A DNA stretch of 64,000 bases from JAFNAG01 sp963824985 (GTDB lineage Bacteria > Acidobacteriota > UBA6911). The stretch spans positions 62,001-126,000 of the forward strand of contig CAWGRQ010000002.1 in the NCBI GenBank assembly GCA_963824985.1. Direction: 5' to 3'. Numbering within the stretch: position 1 is the stretch's first letter; each line of letters opens with the position of its first letter. Both the position numbers and the translations under genes were made by a program. The notes under the pieces were generated by a model, which had not been told where the DNA came from, did not search any database, and saw nothing but the letters and a program-made list of their open reading frames with translations. Positions 15,889 through 24,613 of this stretch are shown piece by piece.

Positions 15889-16929
15889 TCAGAACATCCG
15901 GAAATACCAGGCAAGAAAATGCGACGTCCGTGTACCCTCCGGCGCAAAATCGCGGCGCGCCAGATTCTCCGATTCCAGAATCGAGAGCCAGAGCCGGTTT
16001 CCGGCTTGCCGCCACAGCCGGCGCATGTCCCTGCGGCTTCTGAACATGAGAGGGGACAGAATCAGGGCTCCTGCCAGGCCGCGCAGGTAACTCCATAACC
16101 GCCCATGAAAGGCGGCCCGCCCCAGCCACGAAATCTGTCCGGCCAGGATCATCGGCAGGCACCGGAACAGGATGCTCCCGGGGACACTCCTGATCAGAAG
16201 CAGCAGGGCATTGCGGGTGCGCAGGCGCACGGCCAGGGGCGCGAACTCGCCGCCGCTGGTCGCGCCGCCGAGGTGGAAAACCCGGGCCTGAGGCACATAG
16301 TATCCGAGTGCGCCTCCGGCCTGCAGGCGCAGCCCGAGATCCACGTCTTCCAGGTAAGCGAAAAAGCGCTCGTCATACCCTCCGGCCGCTTCCAGCACCG
16401 TCCTGCGATACAGCCCCGCACACCCGCAGGCCGCGAAGACCGGCACCTCGCGCTGATATTCGGGACCGTCCGGCTGTTCCTGGCCGCGGCGATACCCGAT
16501 GCCGGCCCGCAGAAAGCAATCTCCGGCGCTGTATATCCGGTCGCGATTCCGGTAGTCAAGGATGCGGCAGGCCAGGAAGGATGCATCCGGGTGCCGCTCG
16601 ATGGCAGCCAGGCATTCCGCCAGCCAATCAGGAGCGACTTCGGTATCGTTGTTCAAAACCGCAATCCACTCCCCGCGCGCCGATCGCACCCCCAGGTTGA
16701 TGGCCGCGGCGAAGCCCAGATTCTGCTCTTGGGGCAGGATCCGGGCCTGGGGAGCGAGGCGGCGCACGATTTCGACGGATGCATCGCGCGAGGCATTGTC
16801 GACCACCAGCACCTCCGCCCGCGCATCGACTTGCCGCATCAGCGACTGCAGACAGTCCTCCAGGCAGGCGGCGCCATTATAATTAGGGATCACGACCGAA
16901 ATGTGCGGGCTGCCCGGCAACGGCGTCAT
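15889..16929 (-). CDS. Glycosyltransferase family 2
   Basis: A 346-residue GT2 (ISVVIPNYNGAACLEDCLQS, LNNDTE, FFAYLEDVDLGLRLQ). The ATG at 16927-16929 puts the catalytic domain at the usual place; a GTG at 16945-16947 would add six residues. No ribosome binding site is evident for either. A TATAAT sequence sits six bases before the ATG, which would suit a leaderless transcript, though no -35 at proper spacing is seen. It ends 12 bases before the next GT2. Confidence 0.9.
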   Translation of the reverse strand: MTPLPGSPHISVVIPNYNGAACLEDCLQSLMRQVDARAEVLVVDNASRDASVEIVRRLAPQARILPQEQNLGFAAAINLGVRSARGEWIAVLNNDTEVAPDWLAECLAAIERHPDASFLACRILDYRNRDRIYSAGDCFLRAGIGYRRGQEQPDGPEYQREVPVFAACGCAGLYRRTVLEAAGGYDERFFAYLEDVDLGLRLQAGGALGYYVPQARVFHLGGATSGGEFAPLAVRLRTRNALLLLIRSVPGSILFRCLPMILAGQISWLGRAAFHGRLWSYLRGLAGALILSPLMFRSRRDMRRLWRQAGNRLWLSILESENLARRDFAPEGTRTSHFLAWYFRMF

Positions 16930-17001
16930 GTCCGGATTATAGAGCACTTGTGGGCTGGATTAAGCAACCGCGAAATATTCGCGGAGGGACTAGCCCGGGA
17001 T

Positions 17002-18111
17002 TTAACGGCCAAGCAGGCGCCTCGCGGCCGCAAACACCGTTTCTGCCCTGATCGTCTGCATGCAGGTGATCTCTTTCGGGCACGCACTCAGATAACAGGG
17101 GCTGCACTCGCAGTCGACGATGATCTTCTCGCCCCGGCCATAAAGCTCGATTTCCTGCGGACAGGTGGCGCCGAGGATCACCACCACCGGAACGCGCAAC
17201 CCGATGGCGATGTGCATAGCCAACGTATCGCCGGTTACCATCAGGTCCAGGTTGCCGACAATGCCGGCGAAGCTTCGGATCGAATGATCGGTTCCGGCAT
17301 TAACGGGCGCCCGTTCCGCCGCCGCCGCGATGCGAGCGTTGCGTTCGGCCTCCGCCGGCCCCCCTAAAAGCAGGACCTTGCTTCCCAGCCGAGCCTGCAA
17401 CAGATCCGACAGCCCCGCATAGCCCGACTCGGTCCACTTTTTCGTGGCGAATGCGTCCCCGGCGCCCGTATTCAGCCCCACCTTCAGATCCCCCGGCCCG
17501 ATCCCGAGCGTCTTCAGGAACTCCCGCTCGGCGGCGATTTCCAGGCTCAGGTCCGGCAGGAGATACTCCGGCGCGGCCTCATAGGGAAGATCCGCACATT
17601 GATAAATCAACTCCGGGTAGGTCTTGGTATTGCGGCGGAACTTCAAATCATCATTGATCCCGAGTTCGAAAGCATACTCGGAATTCGGGCCCAGAGGCAT
17701 GACGTTTCCATACGGGCTCAGCCCGAAGCCGATCCGTTCGCGAGCCCGGGTGTCCATGGCGAGAGCGGTGGCTTTCGGCTCCTTGTCGAAGCAGTAAACC
17801 CGATCGAAGGTCTCGTGCCGCAGCTGGAGAACACTTTCGCAGCTGTATGGGATCAGCCGGTCGATCTCGGCGATTCCGCGGAGCATGGGCACGACGTTCG
17901 GTTCGGTCACCCAGGTGATATGGCAGTCGGGGTAGGCGCGCCGCAGGCCTCGCAGCAGCGGCGTCGTCCTGAGGACATCCCCCATGGCAGCGAGTTTGAT
18001 GATCAGGATCCTCCTGCCGACCGGGTCATAGTGAGGACACCCGTCGCATGGAAGCCGGTAAATGCAGGGCTTGTGCCCCAGGAAATGTCGGCAATCGTAA
18101 TGTGCAATCAT
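17002..18111 (-). CDS. Glycosyltransferase family 9 (heptosyltransferase-like)
   Basis: A 369-residue GT9 (GT-B fold) enzyme. Residues about 34-60 carry the family start (RILIIKLAAMGDVLRTTPLL). The C-terminal half has NTGAGDAFATKKW, LLGGPAEAER, VTGDTLAMHIAIGLRVPVV and the late cysteine-rich CECSPCYLSACPKEITC. An N-terminal 30-residue cap with four cysteines and several histidines (CRHFLGHKPCIYRLPCDGC) is unusual and might bind a metal. It lies 4 bases after the tandem-domain protein gene, so the two are cotranscribed. In Gram-negatives GT9 enzymes build lipopolysaccharide core. Confidence 0.92.
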   Translation of the reverse strand: MIAHYDCRHFLGHKPCIYRLPCDGCPHYDPVGRRILIIKLAAMGDVLRTTPLLRGLRRAYPDCHITWVTEPNVVPMLRGIAEIDRLIPYSCESVLQLRHETFDRVYCFDKEPKATALAMDTRARERIGFGLSPYGNVMPLGPNSEYAFELGINDDLKFRRNTKTYPELIYQCADLPYEAAPEYLLPDLSLEIAAEREFLKTLGIGPGDLKVGLNTGAGDAFATKKWTESGYAGLSDLLQARLGSKVLLLGGPAEAERNARIAAAAERAPVNAGTDHSIRSFAGIVGNLDLMVTGDTLAMHIAIGLRVPVVVILGATCPQEIELYGRGEKIIVDCECSPCYLSACPKEITCMQTIRAETVFAAARRLLGR

Positions 18112-18115
18112 CGCG

Positions 18116-19141
18116 TTAAGCGGATGCCCTCCACGCGCCGAAGCGCAGCCGGAGCCAGACCGCTAGCAGCCAGGCGAAGCGAAACGGCAGTGCCAGCATC
18201 TTGACCAGAACCAGCGTGAAAGCCCGGATCTGCAGGTGCCGGTGCGGCTGAACCGGCAGGCGGGACCGCTCTCGCAGCCGATGGGACAACAACGAGAACC
18301 ATGACCTCCACGTCAGGAAAAAGCAGTCGTTGTTCTCGTTGAAAACCAGCCTGTGACGCGCACCCAACAGCAGGGCAAAACACTTAATCTTCCAGTAGCT
18401 GGGGTCGCCAGTCAAGAACAGGATCACGACATCGAAATGCTCGCGCCTCAAACCGCGGAAGTGGCTCCAGCTGTTGCGGGTCTCGCTGTGCGTCCGAACC
18501 TCGCTCAACATTGGGTGGTCCGCGAACTGCGCCAGGATCTCAGGCCGGTTGCGGCAGAAGAGGATGAAACGGGGGTCGGTGAGCATGGGGTGCTTCTCAA
18601 GATGAGCCAGCGCGCGCAGCACCTGGTGCGGCTCTGCCGATTGCACGACCAGGATCTTCTCCCCCGTCATTCCCTTCGGTTCGCGCATCCGCTCATCCTG
18701 ATCGGAGGCGGTAGTGGCGCCGGGCCGGGGAAAAAAGTGGTAGTGATCCGAGGGGAGCCGATGTCCCAAACGGAATTGCCAGAAGCGGAGGATGGCCTTC
18801 CAGGTGAACTGGAAGGTGCAGCCGTCACCGGCATCCACGGTGAGGCGACCGAGACCCAGGCGCAACGCGAACAGCTTGAGGCTCCGGTACCTGGTTTCCC
18901 CGGTCCAGAACAGATGAATCGCATCATATCGCTCGTGACGCAAGGCCCGCAGGATCGCGGAACGCCGCTCCGGCTCCAGGGGAATCACGGTCGCTCCCTC
19001 AACCTTACCGAAATAGCTAACTGTTATCGGGTCGTGAAGGCAAAGAATAGTGAGCGCGCCCTCCCGCCCGGCGAGGATCTGCTCCGCTTTAAGGCGCACG
19101 CGTTTCGGATGTGCCGATCCAACCAATAAAATGCGGTTCAT
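18116..19141 (-). CDS. Unknown protein made of two tandem homologous halves, GT locus
   Basis: A 341-residue protein I cannot assign to a named family. The N-terminal half (1 to about 165) and the C-terminal half (about 170-341) are clearly related. Each starts with a Rossmann-like strand (ILLVGSAHPKRV versus ILVVQSAEPHQV), has a charged-hydrophobic middle (DAIHLFWTGETRYRSLK versus DVVILFLTGDPSYWKIK) and ends in an aromatic segment (FQFTWKAILRFW versus FFLTWRSWFSLL). The arrangement recalls half of a GT9-type enzyme. The start overlaps the GT4 stop by four bases and its stop is four bases before the GT9 gene, so it belongs to the same operon. Confidence 0.75.
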   Translation of the reverse strand: MNRILLVGSAHPKRVRLKAEQILAGREGALTILCLHDPITVSYFGKVEGATVIPLEPERRSAILRALRHERYDAIHLFWTGETRYRSLKLFALRLGLGRLTVDAGDGCTFQFTWKAILRFWQFRLGHRLPSDHYHFFPRPGATTASDQDERMREPKGMTGEKILVVQSAEPHQVLRALAHLEKHPMLTDPRFILFCRNRPEILAQFADHPMLSEVRTHSETRNSWSHFRGLRREHFDVVILFLTGDPSYWKIKCFALLLGARHRLVFNENNDCFFLTWRSWFSLLSHRLRERSRLPVQPHRHLQIRAFTLVLVKMLALPFRFAWLLAVWLRLRFGAWRASA

Positions 19142-20115
19142 GCCGACATCTCTCCGGAGGGGCGGGCATCCGGGTGAATTCCCAATTGCGCCCGATACAG
19201 TTCGTCCAGCCTGGCAGCGGCGGCATCCCAGCCATAAAACTCCTCGGCGATTTTCCGGCCTGCGCGCCCGAGACTTTCCCGGCGCGCGGGATCCTGAATC
19301 AGGGAGACGATGCCGCGGGCGAAGTCCTTTGCGGCGTCGGCGATGAGAATATCCTCGCCGTGCCGGCAGCGCAGCCCGGCGCAGGCAACGGAGGTGGCGA
19401 TCACGGGCATGGCCATTCCCCAGGCCTCAAGGATCTTGCCGCGAATCCCCACGCCGAGACGCAACGGCACGACATAGATGGACGCACCCGCCATGAAGGG
19501 CCGCACGTCTTCAACGAGGCCGGTCACCTCGACCCCGGGGAGTTCCGCCAATGCAAGAACGGCCGGGGGCGGATGGCTGCCGACAATGCAAAGCTCGACT
19601 TCCGGAACTTCGGCCCTGACCCGGGGGAGCACTTCGCGGCAGAAGTAGAGCATAGCCTCCACGTTGGGATCGTGGCGGAAGGCGCCGACAAACACCAGCC
19701 GCGCGGCGGTTGCCGGTTTTTGGGCCGGCCGGAAGTAATCCAGGTCGACGCCGGTGTTGATCACGTGGAGGGGCACTGAACCGCAGAACTTCCCGAGCTC
19801 CTTCATGTCGGCATCGGTCATGCAGATGGCGGCGTCGACACGGCGCAAGAGAGCCACCTCGCGGTCCAGGACCTGAAGGTAGTTGTAGAACCAGCGCAAC
19901 TTCCGGAATGGGCGGGCTTCCATGCGCGCGCGACGCGCGCAGGCGGCAAAGTCGACCTCGTGCTTGGTCAGGAACGTGGGAATGCCGAGCTCCTTGTCGG
20001 CGTAGCACGCCATTTGCGTGTATTCGAGCTGGATCAGATCATAGTTGCGGCTCGCCAGATTGCGCTGCAGCGCCTGTTCCATGGCAGGGACGCGAGAACT
20101 CGTCGAATGGCTCAT
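19138..20115 (-). CDS. Glycosyltransferase family 4 (C-terminal part of a GT2-GT4 fusion)
   Basis: A GT-B fold enzyme. The acceptor half is seen only from ..ASRNYDLIQLEYTQM onward. The donor half is complete: VFVGAFRHDPNVEAM, GVGIRGKILEAWGMAMPVIAT and the GT4 signature region. The missing first 70 residues of a GT4 are found in the other frame at the end of the gene at 20039-21475 (RVLWMTAYLPHLGRHAGAGR..). Removing one T near 20100-20105 joins the two into one protein of about 770 residues. The reading frame here therefore probably does not begin at 20115. Confidence 0.88.
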   Translation of the reverse strand: MSHSTSSRVPAMEQALQRNLASRNYDLIQLEYTQMACYADKELGIPTFLTKHEVDFAACARRARMEARPFRKLRWFYNYLQVLDREVALLRRVDAAICMTDADMKELGKFCGSVPLHVINTGVDLDYFRPAQKPATAARLVFVGAFRHDPNVEAMLYFCREVLPRVRAEVPEVELCIVGSHPPPAVLALAELPGVEVTGLVEDVRPFMAGASIYVVPLRLGVGIRGKILEAWGMAMPVIATSVACAGLRCRHGEDILIADAAKDFARGIVSLIQDPARRESLGRAGRKIAEEFYGWDAAAARLDELYRAQLGIHPDARPSGEMSA

Positions 20116-21475
20116 AGGGAAATATCTGCCATCGGGGCGGCGGTCGGCGCGGGATCGCTACCACCTGTTCACACATTGCCTCGAGTTCAGGGAGGAATTG
20201 TCTCTCCTCATCGAATTCGAGAAAGGTGAGCAGGGTGATCCGGTAGTGGCCTGCCATCCGACGGAGCAGGTGATACATCCGGCCGGCGCCCGCATGCCGC
20301 CCGAGATGCGGCAGATAGGCGGTCATCCAGAGAACGCGCGGCGCGGAGGCGGCCGATTCCGAACGATGCCGCGCGAAATAGAGCGCGGGCATGGCAAACA
20401 GCCGGAAAATCTCAAAGTCCCTGCGAGCGGCGCGGAAAGGCGCACGTAACCGCGCCGCAAGCAGGGCAGGCAGTCGTGCAGCGGCCGCGAACAGGCTGCG
20501 CCAGATGCCCATGCCATAGTCACGAGCCAGGCGGTAGCAGTTCCAGGGAAGAAAGAGACAATGCGCAAGCAGCAGACGCCAGGAGGTGATGTTTTTCCAG
20601 ACGAACAAGAACTGATTCCGCTGGATCAGCGCCTGCAACTGAACGGGAGAAAAGCGCTGGCTGCTCGAGGCGCGGTGCTTGTGATAGACAACCGAGGCCG
20701 GCGCGAACCGCACTTCCCAACCAGCCTGCCAGGCCTGGAAGGAAAGGTCGGTGTCTTCGACGTAGGCCGGAGAAAAAAGCTCCTGGAACCCGCCCAACGG
20801 GATGAACCGGCTACGGTGAAAGGCGGACGATCCGCCGCCCGCCCAGAATGCCGGGTAATAGGGCCGGGCAGACTCCCCCGGCTCGACATCGCCGTGGGCG
20901 TAATCGATCATCCCGCGACGGAACGTTGCGCTGGTCCTGCCGGTCTCCTCCCGTCTGACGGCGGGATCCTGATGATGAATCTGGCTGGATACCGCAAAGG
21001 TATCCGGGGTGAAGCCGTCCAGCAAGGGCTTTAGAAATCCGGGGTCCACGATCATGTCGTTGTTGAGCATGATCGCGATGTCGTGTCGCGCCGCCCTCAC
21101 TCCGGCGTTGTTGCCGGCGGCAAATCCCATATTTTCGCCCAGTTCGAGGGTGCGCACCCCCGGGAATGAGGTCCGCAGGAATTCCACGGATCCGTCCGTG
21201 CTGCCATTGTCGACCACCATGACCTCGTGAGGCCGGCCATCGCGGCGAACGGCTTCGATCACTGAAGGGAGTCCCTGGGCGAGCAGGTCTTTCCCGTTCC
21301 AGTTCAAAATGATGATCGACGCCGGCCCGGACGGCGGCGCAACTTCGCGGGGCGCCGGCCTGCGAAACCAACACACCATTCGCGCCGCGCCGTTGATCAG
21401 GAGGAGGAGGGCGGCCAGCAGCGCGAGCAGAGGTGTCAGGAGCAGGGTCAGCAAGGCAGGCAGAAATCGGCTCAT
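20039..21475 (-). CDS. Glycosyltransferase family 2 with the start of a fused GT4 domain
   Basis: A 478-residue frame. A membrane segment at 5-30 is followed by a GT2 catalytic domain (SIIILNWNGKDLLAQG, VDNGSTDGS, LNNDM, YVEDTDLSFQAWQAG) to about 290, then a linker with further hydrophobic helices. From about 385 it continues as the N-terminal half of a GT4 enzyme (VLWMTAYLPHLGRHAGAG). The frame goes wrong after PYEPFDEF and ends 26 codons later. The frame at 19138-20115 carries on the homology, so this is one bifunctional glycosyltransferase gene with a single-base insertion. Confidence 0.88.
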   Translation of the reverse strand: MSRFLPALLTLLLTPLLALLAALLLLINGAARMVCWFRRPAPREVAPPSGPASIIILNWNGKDLLAQGLPSVIEAVRRDGRPHEVMVVDNGSTDGSVEFLRTSFPGVRTLELGENMGFAAGNNAGVRAARHDIAIMLNNDMIVDPGFLKPLLDGFTPDTFAVSSQIHHQDPAVRREETGRTSATFRRGMIDYAHGDVEPGESARPYYPAFWAGGGSSAFHRSRFIPLGGFQELFSPAYVEDTDLSFQAWQAGWEVRFAPASVVYHKHRASSSQRFSPVQLQALIQRNQFLFVWKNITSWRLLLAHCLFLPWNCYRLARDYGMGIWRSLFAAAARLPALLAARLRAPFRAARRDFEIFRLFAMPALYFARHRSESAASAPRVLWMTAYLPHLGRHAGAGRMYHLLRRMAGHYRITLLTFLEFDEERQFLPELEAMCEQVVAIPRRPPPRWQIFPYEPFDEFSRPCHGTGAAAQSGEPQL

Positions 21476-21528
21476 TGCAGTTCTACCCTTTCACACTGCT
21501 CAGGAAGATACGGTCACGCATGGGGCCA

Positions 21529-22821
21529 TCACCCCCCCGCCGGGGATGAATAGCTGCACACGTCGACGTCCATCTTGAGCATGCCGTATACCAGCACATC
21601 CGATTGCAGCATGAAGACCAGGGCGTTGTCGATCCAATCGCACATGTCGTGCTTCAGCACGTTCCCGTCGGCGACGGCGGGAGCGAATGAATAGCTGCCG
21701 CCGGCCATGTGCGGGAGGCGGATCCGGAAGTCGCTGGTATAAATCTGGCCCTCCGCGGCGCCCGGCAGGGAACTCTCCGAGTAACTGGTGTTGCACGCTG
21801 AGATTTCGACACCGAGCCGGTCCCGCAACGTGTACCCCAGAATGGGGCGGGCCACATCGCGCAGGAATTCCACGGACAGGCGCAAAACGACGCACTGTCC
21901 GCCAAAAACTTCGCGGGTCGGATTGCCTTGCTCGTCGAGAAGTTCAATCCCGAGAATCCTGGCCGCCCCGTTGCCGAACCGGTGATCGATATTCGGGATG
22001 GTGCGGACCACCGGCATCTCTTCTCCCGTCGTGATGAAGGTTTCGCCCTCGGGTTCCCGCGCCGCGGCCCCGTTCTGGCCATAGCGCCGCTCCCGTTCGA
22101 AGATCAGGGCGCGGTACTTCTGCACGACCTTGTCCGGCGACCCATCCTCGATCAGGCGCCCGCCGTCGAGCAGCAGCGCCCGGTTGCAGAATTTCGGGAT
22201 CGCGGCCAGGTCGTGGGTCACCAGCACGGTCGTCTTGCCCGAAGCGCGCAGCTGATTCATGCGGTGCATGCAACGATGCTGGAAAATGAGATCCCCCACG
22301 GACAGGGCTTCATCGACCAGGAGGATGTCCGGATCGACATTGACGGCGACGGCGAACGCCAACCGCATGAACATGCCGCTTGAATATGTTTTGACCGGCT
22401 GCTCCAGGAAGCTGCCGATTTCAGCAAAGCGCGCAATCGCGTCGAAGCGCTCCTCCATCTGGCGCCTGTTCATACCCAGGATGGCCCCGTTCATGAAGAC
22501 ATTTTCGCGCCCGGTGAATTCAGGGTTAAAACCGGCGCCCAGTTCCAGAAGCGCGGAAACCTTCCCTGCGACGTGACAATCTCCGCGCGTCTGGCGCATG
22601 ATGCCGGCCAGAATCTGCAGCAACGTGCTCTTGCCGGACCCGTTCTGGCCGATGATACCCAGCGTCTGCCCCTCCGCGACCTCAAATGAGACATCCTGAA
22701 GAGCCCAGAACTCCCGGTGCCGGGCGCGCCGTGTCAGATGAAGCGCCTCCCGCAGCTTGTCCAGGGACCGGTCGTAGATCGCGTACTTTTTCGAGAGATT
22801 TTGAACCCGAATCGCCGGCAT
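21529..22821 (-). CDS. wzt: O-antigen ABC exporter ATP-binding protein with polymer-binding C-terminal domain
   Basis: A 430-residue Wzt. The ATPase domain covers about 1-245: Walker A GQNGSGKST (58-66), signature YSSGM, Walker B ILLVDEAL, switch VTHD. The C-terminal extension (about 290-430) is the Wzt_C beta-sandwich, which in characterised O9a-type systems binds the modified end of the finished glycan. Its presence predicts a capped or end-modified polymer. The start codon overlaps the wzm stop (TGATG), so the two subunits are translationally coupled. The next gene, the GT2-GT4 fusion, begins 53 bases on. Confidence 0.95.
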   Translation of the reverse strand: MPAIRVQNLSKKYAIYDRSLDKLREALHLTRRARHREFWALQDVSFEVAEGQTLGIIGQNGSGKSTLLQILAGIMRQTRGDCHVAGKVSALLELGAGFNPEFTGRENVFMNGAILGMNRRQMEERFDAIARFAEIGSFLEQPVKTYSSGMFMRLAFAVAVNVDPDILLVDEALSVGDLIFQHRCMHRMNQLRASGKTTVLVTHDLAAIPKFCNRALLLDGGRLIEDGSPDKVVQKYRALIFERERRYGQNGAAAREPEGETFITTGEEMPVVRTIPNIDHRFGNGAARILGIELLDEQGNPTREVFGGQCVVLRLSVEFLRDVARPILGYTLRDRLGVEISACNTSYSESSLPGAAEGQIYTSDFRIRLPHMAGGSYSFAPAVADGNVLKHDMCDWIDNALVFMLQSDVLVYGMLKMDVDVCSYSSPAGG

Positions 22822-23663
22822 CAGAGAACATCCACAAATTCACGTTTGATGTAACGGAAAAACAGGCCGCCGGCGACAAAAACCGCCATCGACGCCAAGG
22901 ACAGCCAGGCAAGAGCCTGCAGATCCGGCAGCCTCATGCGCAGCAGGCAATCCCGGTACCCGGTCACAACATGGGCCAACGGATTCCAGCGGACGATGAA
23001 CATGTATTTTTCGGGGAACTTGTTGCCCGTATAAAAAATCGGCGTGAACCAGAACCAGAAGGTCAGGAACACCGCCAGCACCTGGGAAATATCCCGAATG
23101 AAGACATTGAGGCTGGACAGGAACCATGCCATGCCGAGCGTGAACAGCATCAGGATCGCCAGGTAGACGGGGACGAACAGGATGTAGACGCTCACCGTCC
23201 CGATTTCATAGAGGATGAATCCCATCAGGATGGCAAACCCGATGATGTGATTTACGAGCCCGGAGATCAGCACGGTCAGGGGCAGGATCTCCGTGGGGAA
23301 AATAGTCCGCGTGACCAGGTTCGCGTTGTCGATGATGATCGTGCTCGAGCGCTGGAGCGTGTCCTGGAAAAAGAGCCAGGGGAGAATGCCGCAGAACAGG
23401 AAGAGCGGGAAGCTTTTCGTGCCGCTGTCGACCGGTGCCTTCTGCTGAAGGATAACCATGAACACAAACGCATAGCTTGTAAGCAGGACTATGGGATTGA
23501 TCACGCTCCAGAAGAACCCCATGAATGACCCGATGTAGCGGGCCCGCAGGTCCCGAACCACGAAATTCCGGATCAAGTCGCGCTGGAGATAGATCTTACG
23601 GACGAAATTGCCCAGCACGATCCACGGCATCATCGCCGGATGAACCCTCGCTCCCGCTCTCAT
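22821..23663 (-). CDS. wzm: O-antigen/polysaccharide ABC exporter permease
   Basis: A 280-residue ABC-2 permease with six membrane helices starting at about residue 50. It has the family opening (RDLIRNFVVRDLRARYIGS) and closing (RMRLPDLQALAWLSL.., GGLFFRYIKREFVDVL) segments. With Wzt it moves undecaprenyl-linked glycan across the inner membrane. It is the first gene of the main polysaccharide operon. The start at 23661-23663 is followed by a second possible ATG pair ten codons in (MMPWIVLGNF), preceded by no better ribosome site. Confidence 0.95.
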   Translation of the reverse strand: MRAGARVHPAMMPWIVLGNFVRKIYLQRDLIRNFVVRDLRARYIGSFMGFFWSVINPIVLLTSYAFVFMVILQQKAPVDSGTKSFPLFLFCGILPWLFFQDTLQRSSTIIIDNANLVTRTIFPTEILPLTVLISGLVNHIIGFAILMGFILYEIGTVSVYILFVPVYLAILMLFTLGMAWFLSSLNVFIRDISQVLAVFLTFWFWFTPIFYTGNKFPEKYMFIVRWNPLAHVVTGYRDCLLRMRLPDLQALAWLSLASMAVFVAGGLFFRYIKREFVDVL

Positions 23664-24004
23664 GATGCAACCTCCCCAGAGGCGCGCATTATAACAGACC
23701 TGCAGCCTCCGGCTCGCGGCCGATGCGAGAAAACTGATGCCTGCGAATCAGGTGGCCTTGAATCAGACCTTCGCCTTGTAATTGAGGGAACCCGGTGAAT
23801 TCATCATTGGCAACAGGCGGTATGCTTTGCTTCGTGAATAATGCGAGCCGGGAATAGGATGACCCGGGAACGGGCGCCGGCGACGGGGCACAACCAATCG
23901 GGTTTTGTTCAGCCTGAAGATGCGCATAAGGTTCCCAGCTGGAACCGCTTTCCGAAGTCCGATTTATCGATAGGTTTGTCTTAGTACTATGATACTATAA
24001 GGCT
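23664..24004. other. Divergent intergenic region, wzm and RHH-MNT genes
   Basis: About 340 bases between the exporter operon (minus) and the toxin-antitoxin pair (plus). No gene is supported. The plus-strand promoter region is the AT-rich last 30 bases. Confidence 0.5.
23982..23997 (+). promoter_or_regulatory. Dyad TAGTA-N6-TACTA overlapping the -10 region of the TA operon
   Basis: The dyad TAGTACTATGATACTA lies 7-22 bases before the ATG at 24005. It overlaps TACTAT (23993-23998), which is a possible -10 hexamer placed for a leaderless or very short leader transcript. The first gene product has an N-terminal ribbon-helix-helix domain, so autoregulation at this dyad is expected. No convincing -35 was found. 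Confidence 0.4.
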
Positions 24005-24613
24005 ATGAATCCGGCGTCCGGGAAGTTTGTCATCAGAATGCCCGCAGCGCTTCACAGGCAGCTTCGGGAGGAGGCAATCCGTACCCGCCAGTCGCTGAAT
24101 CAACTGTGTGTCCGGAAGCTGCAGGCGCATGTCAGCGTGCTCAGTGGCCCAGGCAGTCCTCAGGTTCAGCAGGGGATTGTCTCCTGCGATCTTGTGGAGG
24201 CGATTGTAAAACGTTGGGAAACGGAGCTTACCGGTCTGGTTCTGTTCGGGTCGGCCGCGCGTGGCGATGCCACCGAAGGTTCCGACATCGATCTGCTGCT
24301 GGTCATGGCGCCGGAAGCCCCGATTACTCGGGCGTGCTATCGCGCGTGGGATGATTTCAGCCGGGAGCATTCCGGAGCATGGGATCTTGACCGGATTTCG
24401 GCTCATTTCGTGCAACTGCCGGGCGAGGTTCGGGATGCGGGCGGCCTGTGGTATGAAGCATCTCTGGATGGAATCGTCCTGTGGGATCGTGGCAGGCAGG
24501 TAATGCGTTTTTTCGGGTCCGTGCGTGAAGCCATGGGACAGGGGAAGATCCGGCGCCGGATGCTGCATGGAAGCCCTTACTGGATCAAGAACTTCGAGGT
24601 GAGCGATGCATAA
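24005..24613 (+). CDS. Ribbon-helix-helix - minimal nucleotidyltransferase fusion, antitoxin-like
   Basis: A 202-residue protein. Residues about 7-45 (FVIRMPAALHRQLREEAI, then RQSLNQLCVRKL) are a HicB/Arc-type ribbon-helix-helix DNA-binding domain. Residues about 65-160 are a MNT nucleotidyltransferase with GSAARGDATEGSDIDLLLV; the GS and DxD metal site are intact. It overlaps the HEPN gene by eight bases. In MNT-HEPN systems the nucleotidyltransferase AMPylates and silences the HEPN RNase. The fused DNA-binding domain suggests one protein both neutralises the toxin and represses the operon. It sits inside the polysaccharide locus on the opposite strand, which suggests a later insertion. Confidence 0.85.
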   Translation: MNPASGKFVIRMPAALHRQLREEAIRTRQSLNQLCVRKLQAHVSVLSGPGSPQVQQGIVSCDLVEAIVKRWETELTGLVLFGSAARGDATEGSDIDLLLVMAPEAPITRACYRAWDDFSREHSGAWDLDRISAHFVQLPGEVRDAGGLWYEASLDGIVLWDRGRQVMRFFGSVREAMGQGKIRRRMLHGSPYWIKNFEVSDA

